Below are positions 44,619-55,046 of a stretch of 64,000 nucleotides of DNA, in pieces; the first letter of the stretch is position 1; each line of letters opens with the position of its first letter. The position numbers and the translations under genes are program-made. The notes beneath the pieces are model-generated. The model saw nothing but the letters and a program-made list of their open reading frames with translations, did no database searches and was not told the DNA's origin. The stretch is from Pseudomonadota bacterium (GTDB taxonomy: Bacteria; Pseudomonadota; Alphaproteobacteria; Sphingomonadales; Sphingomonadaceae), in contig JAKPAG010000108.1 of NCBI GenBank assembly GCA_029779535.1, forward strand, positions 1 to 64,000, in the 5' to 3' direction.

Positions 44619-47432
44619 TCAGGCCTTTTTACGGCGACGGATTTCATTGCGGACCGACAGGCCCAGGGCATGGCTGATCAGCGCGCCTTGTTCGGCCTCG
44701 TGGCGCTTGGCCAGGCCCGTGGCGGGCGAGGCGCTGGCGACGCGGCCGGCATAGCGCGGGCGGGTAACCTTGCGTTCGGCAGCGATCAGCGCTTCCTCGA
44801 TCAGGCTTTCGACAAAGAACCACGAACCGTTGTTGCGGGGTTCTTCCTGGCACCAGACCACTTCTTCCAGATTGGGCATCTTCGAGAAGCGCAGCGCCAG
44901 CGGCTCACCCGGGAAGGGATAGAGCTGTTCGAGGCGGATGATCTGGGTGTCCTCGATCCCGGCGGCATCGCGCGCTTCCATCAGATCGTAGGCGACCTTG
45001 CCCGAACACAGGATGACGCGCTTGGTCTTTTCGTCGGCCGCGCCGTTGCGGTCGGACAGGATGCGCTTGAAATGCGCCTGGCCGACGAATTCGCTCGCCT
45101 CGCTTTTCGCCATCGGGTGGCGCAACAGCGACTTGGGGCTCATGATGATGAGCGGCTTGCGGAACGGGCGGTGCATCTGCCGGCGCAGCACGTGGAAGGA
45201 GTTGGCCGGGCTGGTGATGTTGCAGACCTGGATGTTGTCCTGCGCGCACAGCTGCAGGTAGCGTTCGAGGCGCGCCGAGGAGTGTTCCGGGCCCTGGCCT
45301 TCGTAACCGTGCGGCAGCAGCATGACTAGGCCGTTGGCGCGCAGCCACTTGGCTTCGGAGGCGGCAACATATTGGTCGATCACGATCTGCGCGCCGTTGG
45401 CGAAATCGCCGAACTGCGCTTCCCAGATCACCAGGCTCTTGGGATCGGCGCTGGCATAGCCGTATTCGAAGCCCAGCACGCCATATTCCGACAGCGGACT
45501 GTCATGCACTTCGAAGCGGCCATGCGGGACGGTGCTGAGCGGCACGTACTTGTGTTCGTCAGTCTGGTCGACCCACACCGCGTGGCGGTGGCTGAAGGTG
45601 CCGCGGCCCGAATCCTGGCCCGACAGGCGCACCCCGAAGCCTTCCGACAGGAGCGAGCCGAACGCCAGCGCTTCGGCCGTGGCCCAGTCGAAGCCCTGGC
45701 CGGACTTGAACATCTCGCGCTTGGCATCGAGCACGCGGGTCAGCGTCTTGTGGATCTGGATCGAATCCGGAACCGTGGTCAGCGTCCGGCCCAGGCTGTC
45801 GAACAGCTTCTGTTCGATGCCCGTATGGACGTTGCGGCGCGCGGTTTCGGGATCGGCCGGGGCGTGCAGCCCCTGCCAGCGCCCGCCGAACCAGTCGGCA
45901 TGGTTGCTCTTGTAGCTTTTCGCCGCGTCGAATTCGGTTTCCAGCGTCGCGACGAAGTGGCCTTCGACTTCGCCGGCATAGTTGCCGTCGATCACGCCTT
46001 CCTTGACCAGGCGGTCGGCATAAAGCTTGCTGACCGGCGGGTGGGCGCGGATCTTCTGGTACATCAACGGCTGGGTGAAGCCGGGCTCGTCGCCTTCGTT
46101 ATGGCCGAAGCGGCGATAGCACCACATGTCGACCACGATGTCGCGGCCGAAGGTCTGGCGATAGTCGATTGCCAGCTTGCAGGCAAAAGTCACCGCTTCG
46201 GGATCATCGCCATTGACGTGGATGATCGGCGCCATGACGCCCTTGGCCACGTCGGACGGATAGGGCGAACCGCGGCTGAACTGGGGGCTGGTGGTGAAGC
46301 CGATCTGGTTGTTGATCACGAAATGGATGCAACCGCCGATGTTGTAGCCCTTGACCCCGGAAAAGCCGAAGCATTCCCAGACGATGCCCTGGCCGGCAAA
46401 GGCCGCGTCGCCGTGGATCAGGATCGGCATGACCTGCTTGTGCTTGCCCTGGCCGATGTCGTCCCGGAACACCTGGTTGGCGCGGGTCTTGCCCAGCACG
46501 ATCGGGTCCACGGTTTCCAGGTGCGACGGGTTGGGCACCAGGCTCATGTGCACCTTGACCCCGTCGAATTCACGGTCGGTGCTGGTGCCAAGGTGATACT
46601 TGACGTCGCCCGAACCGCCCACGTCTTCCGGGTTGGCCGTGCCGCCGGAGAATTCGTGGAAGATCACGCGGTAGGGCTTGGCCATGACGTTGGCCAGCAC
46701 GTTGAGGCGGCCGCGATGGGCCATGCCATAGACGATTTCGCGCACGCCGCGCTGGCCGCCATACTTGATCACGGCTTCCAGCGCCGGGATCATCGATTCC
46801 CCGCCATCCAGGCCGAAGCGCTTGGTGCCGACATACTTGCGGCCGAGGAACTTTTCGTACTGTTCGCCGCGGATCACGGCCTGGAGGATCGCCTTCTTGC
46901 CGTTGGGAGTGAAGTCGATCGACTTGTCGCCGCCCTCGATCCGTTCCTGGATGAAGCGGCGCTCCTCCACGTCGGCGATGTGCATGTATTCGAAGCCGAC
47001 CTTGCCGCAGTAGTTGCGCCGCAGCACGGCCACCAGTTCGCGCACCGTGGTCCATTGCAGGCCCAGGGCGCCGCCGACATAGACCTTGCGGTCGAGCGCC
47101 GCGCCGACAAAACCGTGATATTCGGGCGAAAGGTCGGCCGGCAGGTTCTGGTGCGACAGCCCCAGCGGATCAAGATCCGCCGCCAGGTGCCCGCGCACCC
47201 GGTAGGTGCGGATCAGCATCATGGCCCGGATCGAATCCGCCGCCGCTTCTTCCACGGCGCGGGCGTCCATCGCCGCGCCGGCGCCCTTGGCCGCGGCCTT
47301 GATCGCCGCCTGCATGGCGGTGGGATCGAGCGCCTGGGTCAGGTCATCGGCGGCGGTGCGCCAGTCGGCCCGTGCCCAGCTCGGTCCGGGCTGGGGTTCG
47401 TCGGGAAGAAAATCGTGGCTTTCGCTACCCAT
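44619..47432 (-). CDS. sucA: 2-oxoglutarate dehydrogenase E1
   Basis: The 937-aa thiamine-diphosphate enzyme decarboxylates 2-oxoglutarate and succinylates the E2 lipoyl group. Motifs include FEYMHIADVEERRFIQERIE, GMAHRGRLNVLANVM, GDAAFAGQGIVWE (ThDP/Mg), EYGVLGFEYGYA and a C-terminal QEEPRNNGSWFFVE region. The start ATG 47432 lies 130 bp after sucD, and two hairpins occupy that gap. It is the fourth gene of the leftward operon starting at mdh. Confidence 0.96.
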   Translation of the reverse strand: MGSESHDFLPDEPQPGPSWARADWRTAADDLTQALDPTAMQAAIKAAAKGAGAAMDARAVEEAAADSIRAMMLIRTYRVRGHLAADLDPLGLSHQNLPADLSPEYHGFVGAALDRKVYVGGALGLQWTTVRELVAVLRRNYCGKVGFEYMHIADVEERRFIQERIEGGDKSIDFTPNGKKAILQAVIRGEQYEKFLGRKYVGTKRFGLDGGESMIPALEAVIKYGGQRGVREIVYGMAHRGRLNVLANVMAKPYRVIFHEFSGGTANPEDVGGSGDVKYHLGTSTDREFDGVKVHMSLVPNPSHLETVDPIVLGKTRANQVFRDDIGQGKHKQVMPILIHGDAAFAGQGIVWECFGFSGVKGYNIGGCIHFVINNQIGFTTSPQFSRGSPYPSDVAKGVMAPIIHVNGDDPEAVTFACKLAIDYRQTFGRDIVVDMWCYRRFGHNEGDEPGFTQPLMYQKIRAHPPVSKLYADRLVKEGVIDGNYAGEVEGHFVATLETEFDAAKSYKSNHADWFGGRWQGLHAPADPETARRNVHTGIEQKLFDSLGRTLTTVPDSIQIHKTLTRVLDAKREMFKSGQGFDWATAEALAFGSLLSEGFGVRLSGQDSGRGTFSHRHAVWVDQTDEHKYVPLSTVPHGRFEVHDSPLSEYGVLGFEYGYASADPKSLVIWEAQFGDFANGAQIVIDQYVAASEAKWLRANGLVMLLPHGYEGQGPEHSSARLERYLQLCAQDNIQVCNITSPANSFHVLRRQMHRPFRKPLIIMSPKSLLRHPMAKSEASEFVGQAHFKRILSDRNGAADEKTKRVILCSGKVAYDLMEARDAAGIEDTQIIRLEQLYPFPGEPLALRFSKMPNLEEVVWCQEEPRNNGSWFFVESLIEEALIAAERKVTRPRYAGRVASASPATGLAKRHEAEQGALISHALGLSVRNEIRRRKKA

Positions 47433-47439
47433 CGGTAAA

Positions 47440-47474
47440 ACGCCTTTTGCGTGGGGCGGCCCACCGGGCCGCCC
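47440..47474 (-). promoter_or_regulatory. Two adjacent hairpins between sucD and sucA
   Basis: GGGCGGCCC/GGGCCGCCC (47454-47462, 47466-47474, 3-nt loop) and ACGC-N5-GCGT (47440-47452) stand immediately upstream of the sucA ATG at 47432. The larger could act as a partial terminator, an RNA-processing barrier or a leader structure that sets SucA output against SucD. Confidence 0.5.
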
Positions 47475-47562
47475 GTGCCTTGCTTCGGTACTTCAGGGGC
47501 AGGCGTTCCCTGGGGAGGTCCGCTGTGCCCGCAACATGGTTAACGCTGCTTCAAGGAGCGGC

Positions 47563-48453
47563 TCAGGCCAGTTCCTTGAGCACCTCCGCCAGGGTTTCGC
47601 CCAGCAGCGAGGGCGAGGAGGAGACGCGGATGCCCGCTTCTTCCATCGCCGCGATCTTGTCTTCGGCGCCGCCCTGGCCGCCCGAAACGATGGCGCCGGC
47701 ATGGCCCATGCGGCGGCCCGGAGGGGCGGTGCGGCCCGCGATGAAGCCGGCCATCGGCTTCTTGCGGCCACGGCGCGCTTCGTCCTTGAGGAACTGCGCG
47801 GCTTCTTCTTCGGCGCTGCCGCCGATTTCACCGATCATGATGATCGACTTGGTTTCATCGTCGGCCAGGAACAGTTCCAGCACGTCGATGAAGTTGGTGC
47901 CGTTGACCGGGTCGCCGCCGATGCCGACCGCGGTGGTCTGGCCCAGGCCGATCTGGCTGGTCTGGAACACGGCTTCATAGGTCAGCGTACCCGAACGGCT
48001 GACAACGCCGACGCTGCCCTTCTTGAAGATCGAACCGGGCATGATCCCGATCTTGCATTCGTTCGGGGTCAGCACGCCGGGGCAGTTGGGGCCGATCAGG
48101 CGGCTCTTGCTGCCCGACAGCGCGCGCTTGACGCGGACCATGTCCAGCACCGGGATGCCTTCGGTGATGCAGACGATCAGTTCCATCTCGGCGTCGATCG
48201 CTTCGAGGATGGCGTCAGCCGCACCCGGAGGCGGAACGTAGATGCAGCTGGCGGTCGCGCCGGTCACGGCCTTGGCTTCGGCCACGGTGTCGAACTGCGG
48301 CAGGCCGATGTGGGTGGTGCCGCCCTTGCCGGGGGTCACGCCCGCGACCATCTGGGTCCCGTAATCAAGTGCCGCCTGGGTGTGGAACGAACCCGTCGCG
48401 CCGGTCATCCCCTGGGTGATGACCTTGGTGTTCTTGTTGATCAAAATGGACAT
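47563..48453 (-). CDS. sucD: Succinyl-CoA synthetase alpha subunit
   Basis: The 296-aa subunit has the CoA-binding Rossmann motif [24 protein letters not shown] and the C-terminal [25 protein letters not shown] with the phospho-histidine. It converts succinyl-CoA to succinate with nucleotide formation, together with SucC, whose gene is not in this window. The start has a strong GGAGGA that lies inside the end of the preceding gene (one base between stop and start), so translation is coupled to it. Confidence 0.95.
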   Translation of the reverse strand: MSILINKNTKVITQGMTGATGSFHTQAALDYGTQMVAGVTPGKGGTTHIGLPQFDTVAEAKAVTGATASCIYVPPPGAADAILEAIDAEMELIVCITEGIPVLDMVRVKRALSGSKSRLIGPNCPGVLTPNECKIGIMPGSIFKKGSVGVVSRSGTLTYEAVFQTSQIGLGQTTAVGIGGDPVNGTNFIDVLELFLADDETKSIIMIGEIGGSAEEEAAQFLKDEARRGRKKPMAGFIAGRTAPPGRRMGHAGAIVSGGQGGAEDKIAAMEEAGIRVSSSPSLLGETLAEVLKELA

Positions 48454-48454
48454 T

Positions 48455-49036
48455 TCAGAATCCTCCGATGGCCTGGGCCATAAGTACCTGGCCTTTCAGG
48501 CCAAATTTCTGTGAAACCGGGTCGGTCCCGGTGATGTAGCTGACTTCGACCGAGTGGCCGGACTTCCAGCCCGGTTCCCACAGGTATTTCACCTGGTCGT
48601 CCGGCAGGGGCAGGGTGCCGGTCCACGGCTTGCCCATCAGCACGGCCAGTTCATCGCCGGGCAGCGGGGCGGCCGCGTCGAAGTGGTAGATGCGGCAGCC
48701 GTTCGACCAGTAACCTTCGCTGTCGCGGTAGCGCGATTGCACCATCCACAGCTCGCGCCCGGCCACAGTCTTGTGGAACTGCGCCCCGGTGAACGTGGCG
48801 TCCGGTTCTTCCTTCAGCCCGGCCTTGCGGCCCTGCTCGACCAGCAGCTTGAGGTTGGGGTGGGCGTCTGGCTCCACCGCATGCCATTTGCCGCGCCGGG
48901 CGGCCCGGGCCATGGCATCCATGCTGCGCACCTTGCTGCACACGCCCTTGAACGCGGCGAACAGCGCACGGTCGTCCGCGGGGGGGACCGGCGCCGTCGC
49001 CGCGGCGGCGGCAGCCATGATGGAGAGGAAAGCCAT
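48455..49036 (-). CDS. Unknown protein (193 aa) with signal-like N-terminus, between mdh and sucD
   Basis: The protein begins with a short hydrophobic Ala-rich stretch ([14 protein letters not shown]), probably a signal peptide. It contains Cys in [11 protein letters not shown] and again in [11 protein letters not shown], and ends with [13 protein letters not shown] recognise no family. It lies 14 bp after mdh and one base before sucD, the place sucC holds in many alphaproteobacteria. No ribosome-binding site is seen before ATG 49036. It is conserved enough in reading frame and codon use to be real; location may be incidental. Confidence 0.78.
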   Translation of the reverse strand: MAFLSIMAAAAAATAPVPPADDRALFAAFKGVCSKVRSMDAMARAARRGKWHAVEPDAHPNLKLLVEQGRKAGLKEEPDATFTGAQFHKTVAGRELWMVQSRYRDSEGYWSNGCRIYHFDAAAPLPGDELAVLMGKPWTGTLPLPDDQVKYLWEPGWKSGHSVEVSYITGTDPVSQKFGLKGQVLMAQAIGGF

Positions 49037-49050
49037 GGCCGCGCGCCGGA

Positions 49051-50294
<1,244 letters not shown>

Positions 50295-50302
50295 GCCGGG
50301 TC

Positions 50303-50608
50303 CTAGCGGGCTGGATTGATTCGCGCGGCCGTGGCCATGGCCATGCGCCGGTCCAGCGCGCGGCAGATCTCCAGCCAGTGCGCGCTTTCAGCCGGATCAC
50401 CCAGGCGGTGGGCCTCAATCGCATTGTCGCGGGCGACCTGCGCCGCGCGCAGGCCGTGCCGGGCGAAATGCTTCAGCGCATCACGCAGCAGCACGTCGCG
50501 GGTGCTGGCCGCATTGTCGTTCGCCGCGCGGCCGACAGCGCGCACCTGGCCGCCCGGCCCGGTCAGGACCGACATGGCGCGTTGGGCAGCGGCGAAGCGG
50601 ATCGACAT
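50303..50608 (-). CDS. Small unknown protein (101 aa)
   Basis: The 101-residue frame starting MSIRFAAAQRAMSVLTGPGG is rich in Ala and Arg. Its C-terminal half (DALKHFARHGLRAAQVARDNAIEAHRLGDPAESAHWLEICRALDRRMA) is predicted helical, typical of small sphingomonad proteins of unknown role. There is no clear ribosome-binding site. It is the only plausible gene in this stretch and shows third-position GC bias, so I call it with modest confidence. Confidence 0.6.
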   Translation of the reverse strand: MSIRFAAAQRAMSVLTGPGGQVRAVGRAANDNAASTRDVLLRDALKHFARHGLRAAQVARDNAIEAHRLGDPAESAHWLEICRALDRRMAMATAARINPAR

Positions 50609-50748
50609 GGGCTGGCAGGGCCTTTGCTGGCGGTTGGCGACTGCGGCCAGCTCTAGCGCGGGGGCGCTAAGGGAAGGTGTTGCGCTATGGTTTCCGGGGA
50701 TTAACCAAGTTGTCCGTGGGCGGAAAACCGCCGATTTCGGGGCGTGGA

Positions 50749-51921
50749 TCAGTTGCCGCTGCTGCTGCCCGGCTGGTTGATCCAGCGCCCGGCGTGTTCG
50801 TATTCCGGGCGCACGGTGCTGGCCGCCGGGTCGGGCAGCTTGTCGGCGCGGTACAGCGCTTCGCCGCCTCGTTTCGCCACTTCGCTGGCATAGGCCGGGG
50901 CTGGCGCGGCGCGCGCCGGGGCGACGCCGCCGCCGGCCGTGGGCACCATCGCCCCGCCCTGCGCCGTCTTGAGCCCGGCATCGTAGGCTTTCTGGATCGC
51001 GAGGGGATCGAGCACCGGATCGGTCGCCTTGTCCGCCGCCGCGCTGCGGGCATTCGGGCCGGGGATCGGTTCCGCCCCGCGATAGGCAAAGCTGAACGCG
51101 CCGGGCTGCCCCGCCGGGCCATTGAAGCGATAGAACCGGTGCGCGCCGATGGTGATGATGTGCTGCAGGCTGGGCGCCCAGTAGGGATGCACCGCGATGG
51201 TGTGGTAATGCGTTGCCAGCCCGACGCTGCGCTCGACATAGCCCGACAGGGCGGCCTGCGCGGTCATCATCGCCCGCGCCCAGAAGCGGCGGTCCGGCAC
51301 CCGCGAGAGCGAGCCATCGCAGGTGAAGCTGAACTGGCAACCGGTGCTGCGTTCCGATCCCTGGTAGACCACGCCGCAGACCGTGTTGGGATAGCTGGGG
51401 TGTGCCACGCGGTTCAGCACCACCTGGGCCACGGCGCGCTGGCCCTGGTCGGATTCGCTTGCCGCCTCGTAATAGATCGCGGCGGTCAGGCAATCGAGCG
51501 CGCGGCCGCGATTGACCCCGGAATTGTCGATCCGCATCGCCCGCGCGATCGGCCCGGCCATGGGATCGACCATGGTCGGCGCGTTCTCGGCGTCGGAATA
51601 GATTCCCTCGACCAGCGGGGGCAGACCTTCGTCCTGCGCCAGGTAATAGAACGCGCTGCCGGGAAAGCTTTCGCCCACCCGCTCGAACGGCATGGGTTCG
51701 ACCCGCACTTCTGCTTCGCCCGCATTGCCGATGCCCAGACCCTGCCAGGCTTGCGGCCCGGCGATGGCGGGCACAGCCACAGCCACCAGCAGCACCAGCG
51801 CGCGCCGCCCCAGGTGCCGCCGCTGCCCGCGCATTCCCACCGTGCGGTGCCGCGCCCGCGCGAACCGCGCCGCGAAATCGCGCGGCCGGGGTTCATAGGG
51901 CAGGGGCAGCAATCGGGTCAT
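50749..51921 (-). CDS. Cell-wall hydrolase, SleB type (Hydrolase_2 domain), membrane-anchored
   Basis: The 390-aa protein has a basic cytoplasmic start, one membrane segment (ALVLLVAVAVPAIAG, residues ~41-55) and a SleB-like catalytic domain (CLTAAIYYEAASESDQGQRAVAQVVLNRVAHPSYPNTVCG) with the conserved Glu in YYEA. C-terminal to it is a low-complexity Ala/Pro tail. SleB enzymes are lytic transglycosylase-like peptidoglycan hydrolases; in non-sporulating sphingomonads they are thought to act in wall turnover. ATG 51921 was chosen because it starts the conserved N-terminal region; the frame is open 58 codons further. Confidence 0.87.
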   Translation of the reverse strand: MTRLLPLPYEPRPRDFAARFARARHRTVGMRGQRRHLGRRALVLLVAVAVPAIAGPQAWQGLGIGNAGEAEVRVEPMPFERVGESFPGSAFYYLAQDEGLPPLVEGIYSDAENAPTMVDPMAGPIARAMRIDNSGVNRGRALDCLTAAIYYEAASESDQGQRAVAQVVLNRVAHPSYPNTVCGVVYQGSERSTGCQFSFTCDGSLSRVPDRRFWARAMMTAQAALSGYVERSVGLATHYHTIAVHPYWAPSLQHIITIGAHRFYRFNGPAGQPGAFSFAYRGAEPIPGPNARSAAADKATDPVLDPLAIQKAYDAGLKTAQGGAMVPTAGGGVAPARAAPAPAYASEVAKRGGEALYRADKLPDPAASTVRPEYEHAGRWINQPGSSSGN

Positions 51922-52097
51922 GCACGCTTTCGCCTGGGTTACGCGCTGTCGCACGAAAACCGGATGCGCCCCGCCGCGCCACTGCGCAGATTGCGCCGTG
52001 CCGGGGTGGGACAGTTCGCCCGGTCCTAGCCGCCAAGCGGTTAAGGAACGCCTGCGGTTGCCCTGCGCCGCCAAAGCGCGTAGGGGCGCTGCCACGT

Positions 52098-52254
52098 CAT
52101 CGGTTGTTCCGGGTAGCCGGAACCTAAGAGGGAAGGGGGTTCAAAGCCTCCGCTGCCCCCGCAACTGTGACCGGGGAGTGCCTTGCCCCACATGCCACTG
52201 GGAAACCGGGAAGGCGGGCAGGGCGCAACGATCCGGGAGCCAGGAGACCTGCCA
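52098..52254 (+). promoter_or_regulatory. Cobalamin riboswitch controlling the btu operon
   Basis: The region contains the cobalamin riboswitch signature: TTCAAAGCCTCCGCTGCCCC followed by CGCAACTGTGACCGG, CCACTGGGAAACCGGGAAGGC, and the B12 box AGCCAGGAGACCTGCC (52238-52253). It lies about 110 nt upstream of the btuB start on the same strand. Binding of adenosylcobalamin is expected to reduce expression of the downstream uptake genes. Confidence 0.95.
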
Positions 52255-52329
52255 GTGACGGTCGTTCCGCAGCCGGGCGGGGTGCACCGGAATGCAGCGC
52301 AGGACCCGCAATGGTGCGGGCCCTTCCGC

Positions 52330-52350
52330 CATGAACGGCATTCGTTCATG
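52330..52350 (+). promoter_or_regulatory. Hairpin next to the btuB ribosome-binding site
   Basis: CATGAACG-GCATT-CGTTCATG is a perfect 8-bp stem that ends directly before the GGGAG ribosome-binding site (52353-52357). It is likely the expression-platform element through which the riboswitch controls translation initiation. Confidence 0.55.
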
Positions 52351-52365
52351 ACGGGAGTATTGCGT

Positions 52366-54219
52366 GTGAAATATCTGTTCTTGCTGGGATGTTCGGTGGT
52401 TGCGGCGGTGCCTGCGGCGGCGCAGGACTGTGCCGCCGATCCGAACAACTGCGTGGTGGTGGCTGATCGGCTGCGCGACACCGCGATTACCGTGGTCGCT
52501 TCGGGTCGCGAGGAACGGGTCAGCGAAACCGGCCAGTCGATCAGCGTGATCGGCGCGGCGGAACTGGCGGCGGTGCAGGGGCCTGATCTGACCCGCGTGC
52601 TGGAACGCCTGCCCGGCGTCACCACGGCGCGCAGCGGCCCGCTGGGCAGCCAGACCAGCGTGTTCGTGCGCGGGGCCAATTCGCAGCAATTGCTGGTGAC
52701 GCTGGACGGGGTGCGCATGGACGACGTCGCCGCGCCGTCTGGCGGGTTCGACCTTGGCACCATGCTGCCCGGCGGGATCGCCAAGGTGGAACTGCTGCGC
52801 GGCTCGAACTCGGTCGCCTGGGGCTCGAACGCGATCGGCGGGGTGCTGGCGCTGACCAGCGAGCGGCTCGACGGTGCGCGCGCCGGGGTGGAATACGGCG
52901 CCAACGATACGGTCAGCGCCGATGCCGCGCTGGGCACCAGCGGCGACGCCTACAGCCTGACCGCCTCGGGCGGCTATGTATCGTCGGACGGGATCTCGGC
53001 CTATGCCAAGGGAGCCGAGCAGGACGGGTTCCGCCAGTGGCGCGCCAACCTGCGCGGCGAAGTGCGGCTGGCGGGCGGCCTGTGGCTCGATGCCGCCGGG
53101 CGCTATGCCGACAGCAGGATCGATTTCGACGGCTATCCCGCGCCGCTCTATAGCTTTGCCGATACCCTGGAATACCAGACCACCCGGCAGGGTTCGGGGC
53201 GGCTGGGGCTGCGCTATGATGCGGGATCGCTCAACCTGCGGGGCGGCGCTGCCTATAGCGACACCCGCCGCGAATACTTCGACCCGGCCTTCGCCGCCGC
53301 GCCCAATTTCACCACCAAGGGCCGCAGCTGGCGCGCGGACCTGACCGGCCGGGCCGAGCTGACCCAGGGCGTCACGCTCGATTTCGGAGCGGACAGCGAA
53401 TGGACGCGTTTTGCCACCCTGTTCGATCCGCAGCAGGACGCGCGGCTCAGCAGCGGGCATGTGCTGCTGGGCTATCATTCCGGCGGCCTGCACGTGTCGG
53501 GCGGCGTGCGGCTGGATGACCATGACCGCTTCGGCAGCCACTGGACCTTCGGGGCCAATGGCGCGGTCGAACTGGCGGCTGACCTGCGCGTGCGCGCCTC
53601 CTATGGCGAAGGGTTCAAGGCGCCGACGCTCTACCAGCTTTACGGCTATGGCGGGAACGCCGCGCTGCGGCCTGAACGCAGCAAGGCCTATGACGCGGGG
53701 ATCGAACTGGGGGATCGCAATGGCTCGCGCCATGTCGCGCTCACCCTGTTCCGCCGCGATGCCAGCCAGCTGATCGATTACCTGTGGCCCAGCGGCTACT
53801 TCAACATCGGTGCGACCCGCGCCGAAGGGGTGGAACTGGAAGGCGGCTGGGCGATTGGCGACATTCTGCGCGCGCGCGCGGCCTACAGCTACGTCAAGGC
53901 GGTCAACCGCGCGACCGGCAAGGACCTGGCCCGCCGCCCGCGGAGCGCGGTGTCGGCCGGGCTGGACTGGACCACGCCGCTCGCCGGCCTGACGCTGGGC
54001 GCGGACTTGCGGCTGGTGTCGGACAGCTATGACGATGCGGGCAATTTCACGCGGCTCGATGGCCATGGCCTGGTCACCCTGCGCGCCAGCGTGCCGCTGC
54101 CGGGCGGGCTGGAGCTGTATGGCCGGATCGAGAACCTGGGCAACGTGAAGTACCAGACGGTCGCGGGCTATGGCACATATGGCCGCTCGGCCTTCGTGGG
54201 GCTGCGCGGGCGGTGGTAA
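52366..54219 (+). CDS. btuB: TonB-dependent vitamin B12 receptor
   Basis: The 617-aa outer-membrane receptor has a signal peptide (YLFLLGCSVVAAVPAAAQ) and a TonB-box-like ITVVASGREER. The plug domain (VLERLPGVTTARSGPLGSQTSVFVRGANSQQLLVTLDGV, LLRGSNSVAWGSNAIGGVL) and the C-terminal barrel ending in GLRGRW are those of BtuB. GTG 52366 is used, 8 nt after GGGAG; an upstream ATG at 52348 sits within the hairpin. The cobalamin riboswitch and following btuFCD genes fix the ligand as B12 or a corrinoid. The stop overlaps the btuF GTG. Confidence 0.93.
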   Translation: MKYLFLLGCSVVAAVPAAAQDCAADPNNCVVVADRLRDTAITVVASGREERVSETGQSISVIGAAELAAVQGPDLTRVLERLPGVTTARSGPLGSQTSVFVRGANSQQLLVTLDGVRMDDVAAPSGGFDLGTMLPGGIAKVELLRGSNSVAWGSNAIGGVLALTSERLDGARAGVEYGANDTVSADAALGTSGDAYSLTASGGYVSSDGISAYAKGAEQDGFRQWRANLRGEVRLAGGLWLDAAGRYADSRIDFDGYPAPLYSFADTLEYQTTRQGSGRLGLRYDAGSLNLRGGAAYSDTRREYFDPAFAAAPNFTTKGRSWRADLTGRAELTQGVTLDFGADSEWTRFATLFDPQQDARLSSGHVLLGYHSGGLHVSGGVRLDDHDRFGSHWTFGANGAVELAADLRVRASYGEGFKAPTLYQLYGYGGNAALRPERSKAYDAGIELGDRNGSRHVALTLFRRDASQLIDYLWPSGYFNIGATRAEGVELEGGWAIGDILRARAAYSYVKAVNRATGKDLARRPRSAVSAGLDWTTPLAGLTLGADLRLVSDSYDDAGNFTRLDGHGLVTLRASVPLPGGLELYGRIENLGNVKYQTVAGYGTYGRSAFVGLRGRW

Positions 54220-55046
54220 GGCGTCTGGCCCCGCTCTTCGCGCTGGCGCTGGCGGCTTGCTCCGCCGCTCCGGCGCGCGAGGCGGGGCCGCCGCTGCCGC
54301 GGATCGCCAGCCTCAATCCCTGCACTGACGCGATCCTTGCCGAAGTGGCCGATCCGGCGCAGATCGCCGGGCTGTCTGCCTTTTCGAGCGATCCGGCGGC
54401 TTCGTCGATGGACATTGCCACGGCGCGGCGCTTCCCGGCCTTGTCCGGCACGGTCGAGGAAGTGGCCGCGCTGCGCCCCGATGTGGTGCTGGGCAGCAGT
54501 TTCACCCCGCCCGCGACCGCCGCCGCGCTGGCGCGGCTGGGCTTCCGGCTGGAACGCTTCGGCATGGCGGCGGACGTGCCTGCCAGCCTGGAACAGGTCC
54601 GCCGTATCGCTGCGCTGGCCGGCCATCCCGAACGGGGCGAGGCGCTGGCCGCGCGGATCGAGGCGGCGCTGGCCCGGGCCGCGCCGCCCGCCGGGGCGCC
54701 TGCCGTGCCCGCGCTGGTCTGGCAATCGGGCGGCATGGTGCCGGGGCAGGACACGCTGATCGCCGCGCTGCTGGCGCGCACCGGCTTTGCCAGCGTCGCG
54801 GCGCAGCGCGGGCTGAAGCAGGCCGATCTGCTGCCGCTGGAACAGGTCCTGGCCAATCCCCCGCGCGTGATCCTGACCGCCGGGGACCTCCACGGCAACG
54901 AGGACCGGATGCTGCGCCACCCGGCGCTGGCCGCGCTGCAGGGCACGGCCCGCGCGCGGCTTGATCCCGCGCTGCTGTGGTGCGGTGGGCCAACCATTGT
55001 GCGCGCCGCCCACCGGCTGGCCGAAGTGCGGGAAGGGCTGCGGTGA
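54213..55046 (+). CDS. btuF: Cobalamin ABC transporter substrate-binding lipoprotein (BtuF-like)
   Basis: The 277-aa protein starts at a GTG overlapping the btuB stop. Its signal peptide ends in a lipobox (FALALAACSA), so it is a lipoprotein. It has the ISLNPCTDAILAEVADPAQIAGLS start of FecB/BtuF periplasmic binding proteins and the VEEVAALRPDVVLGS strand. It would deliver corrinoid to BtuCD. Length is near 266-280 aa of known BtuF proteins. Its stop overlaps the btuC GTG. Confidence 0.88.
   Translation: MVRRLAPLFALALAACSAAPAREAGPPLPRIASLNPCTDAILAEVADPAQIAGLSAFSSDPAASSMDIATARRFPALSGTVEEVAALRPDVVLGSSFTPPATAAALARLGFRLERFGMAADVPASLEQVRRIAALAGHPERGEALAARIEAALARAAPPAGAPAVPALVWQSGGMVPGQDTLIAALLARTGFASVAAQRGLKQADLLPLEQVLANPPRVILTAGDLHGNEDRMLRHPALAALQGTARARLDPALLWCGGPTIVRAAHRLAEVREGLR

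Noticed and set aside
41955..45329. 1124-aa plus-strand frame opposite lpd and sucB
   Set aside because: Shadow of two genes with complete catalytic motifs; low-complexity sequence.
48441..48460. AAAATGGAC at the sucD start resembling the A5-dyad left arm
   Set aside because: It lacks the right arm and is explained by the sucD start codons.
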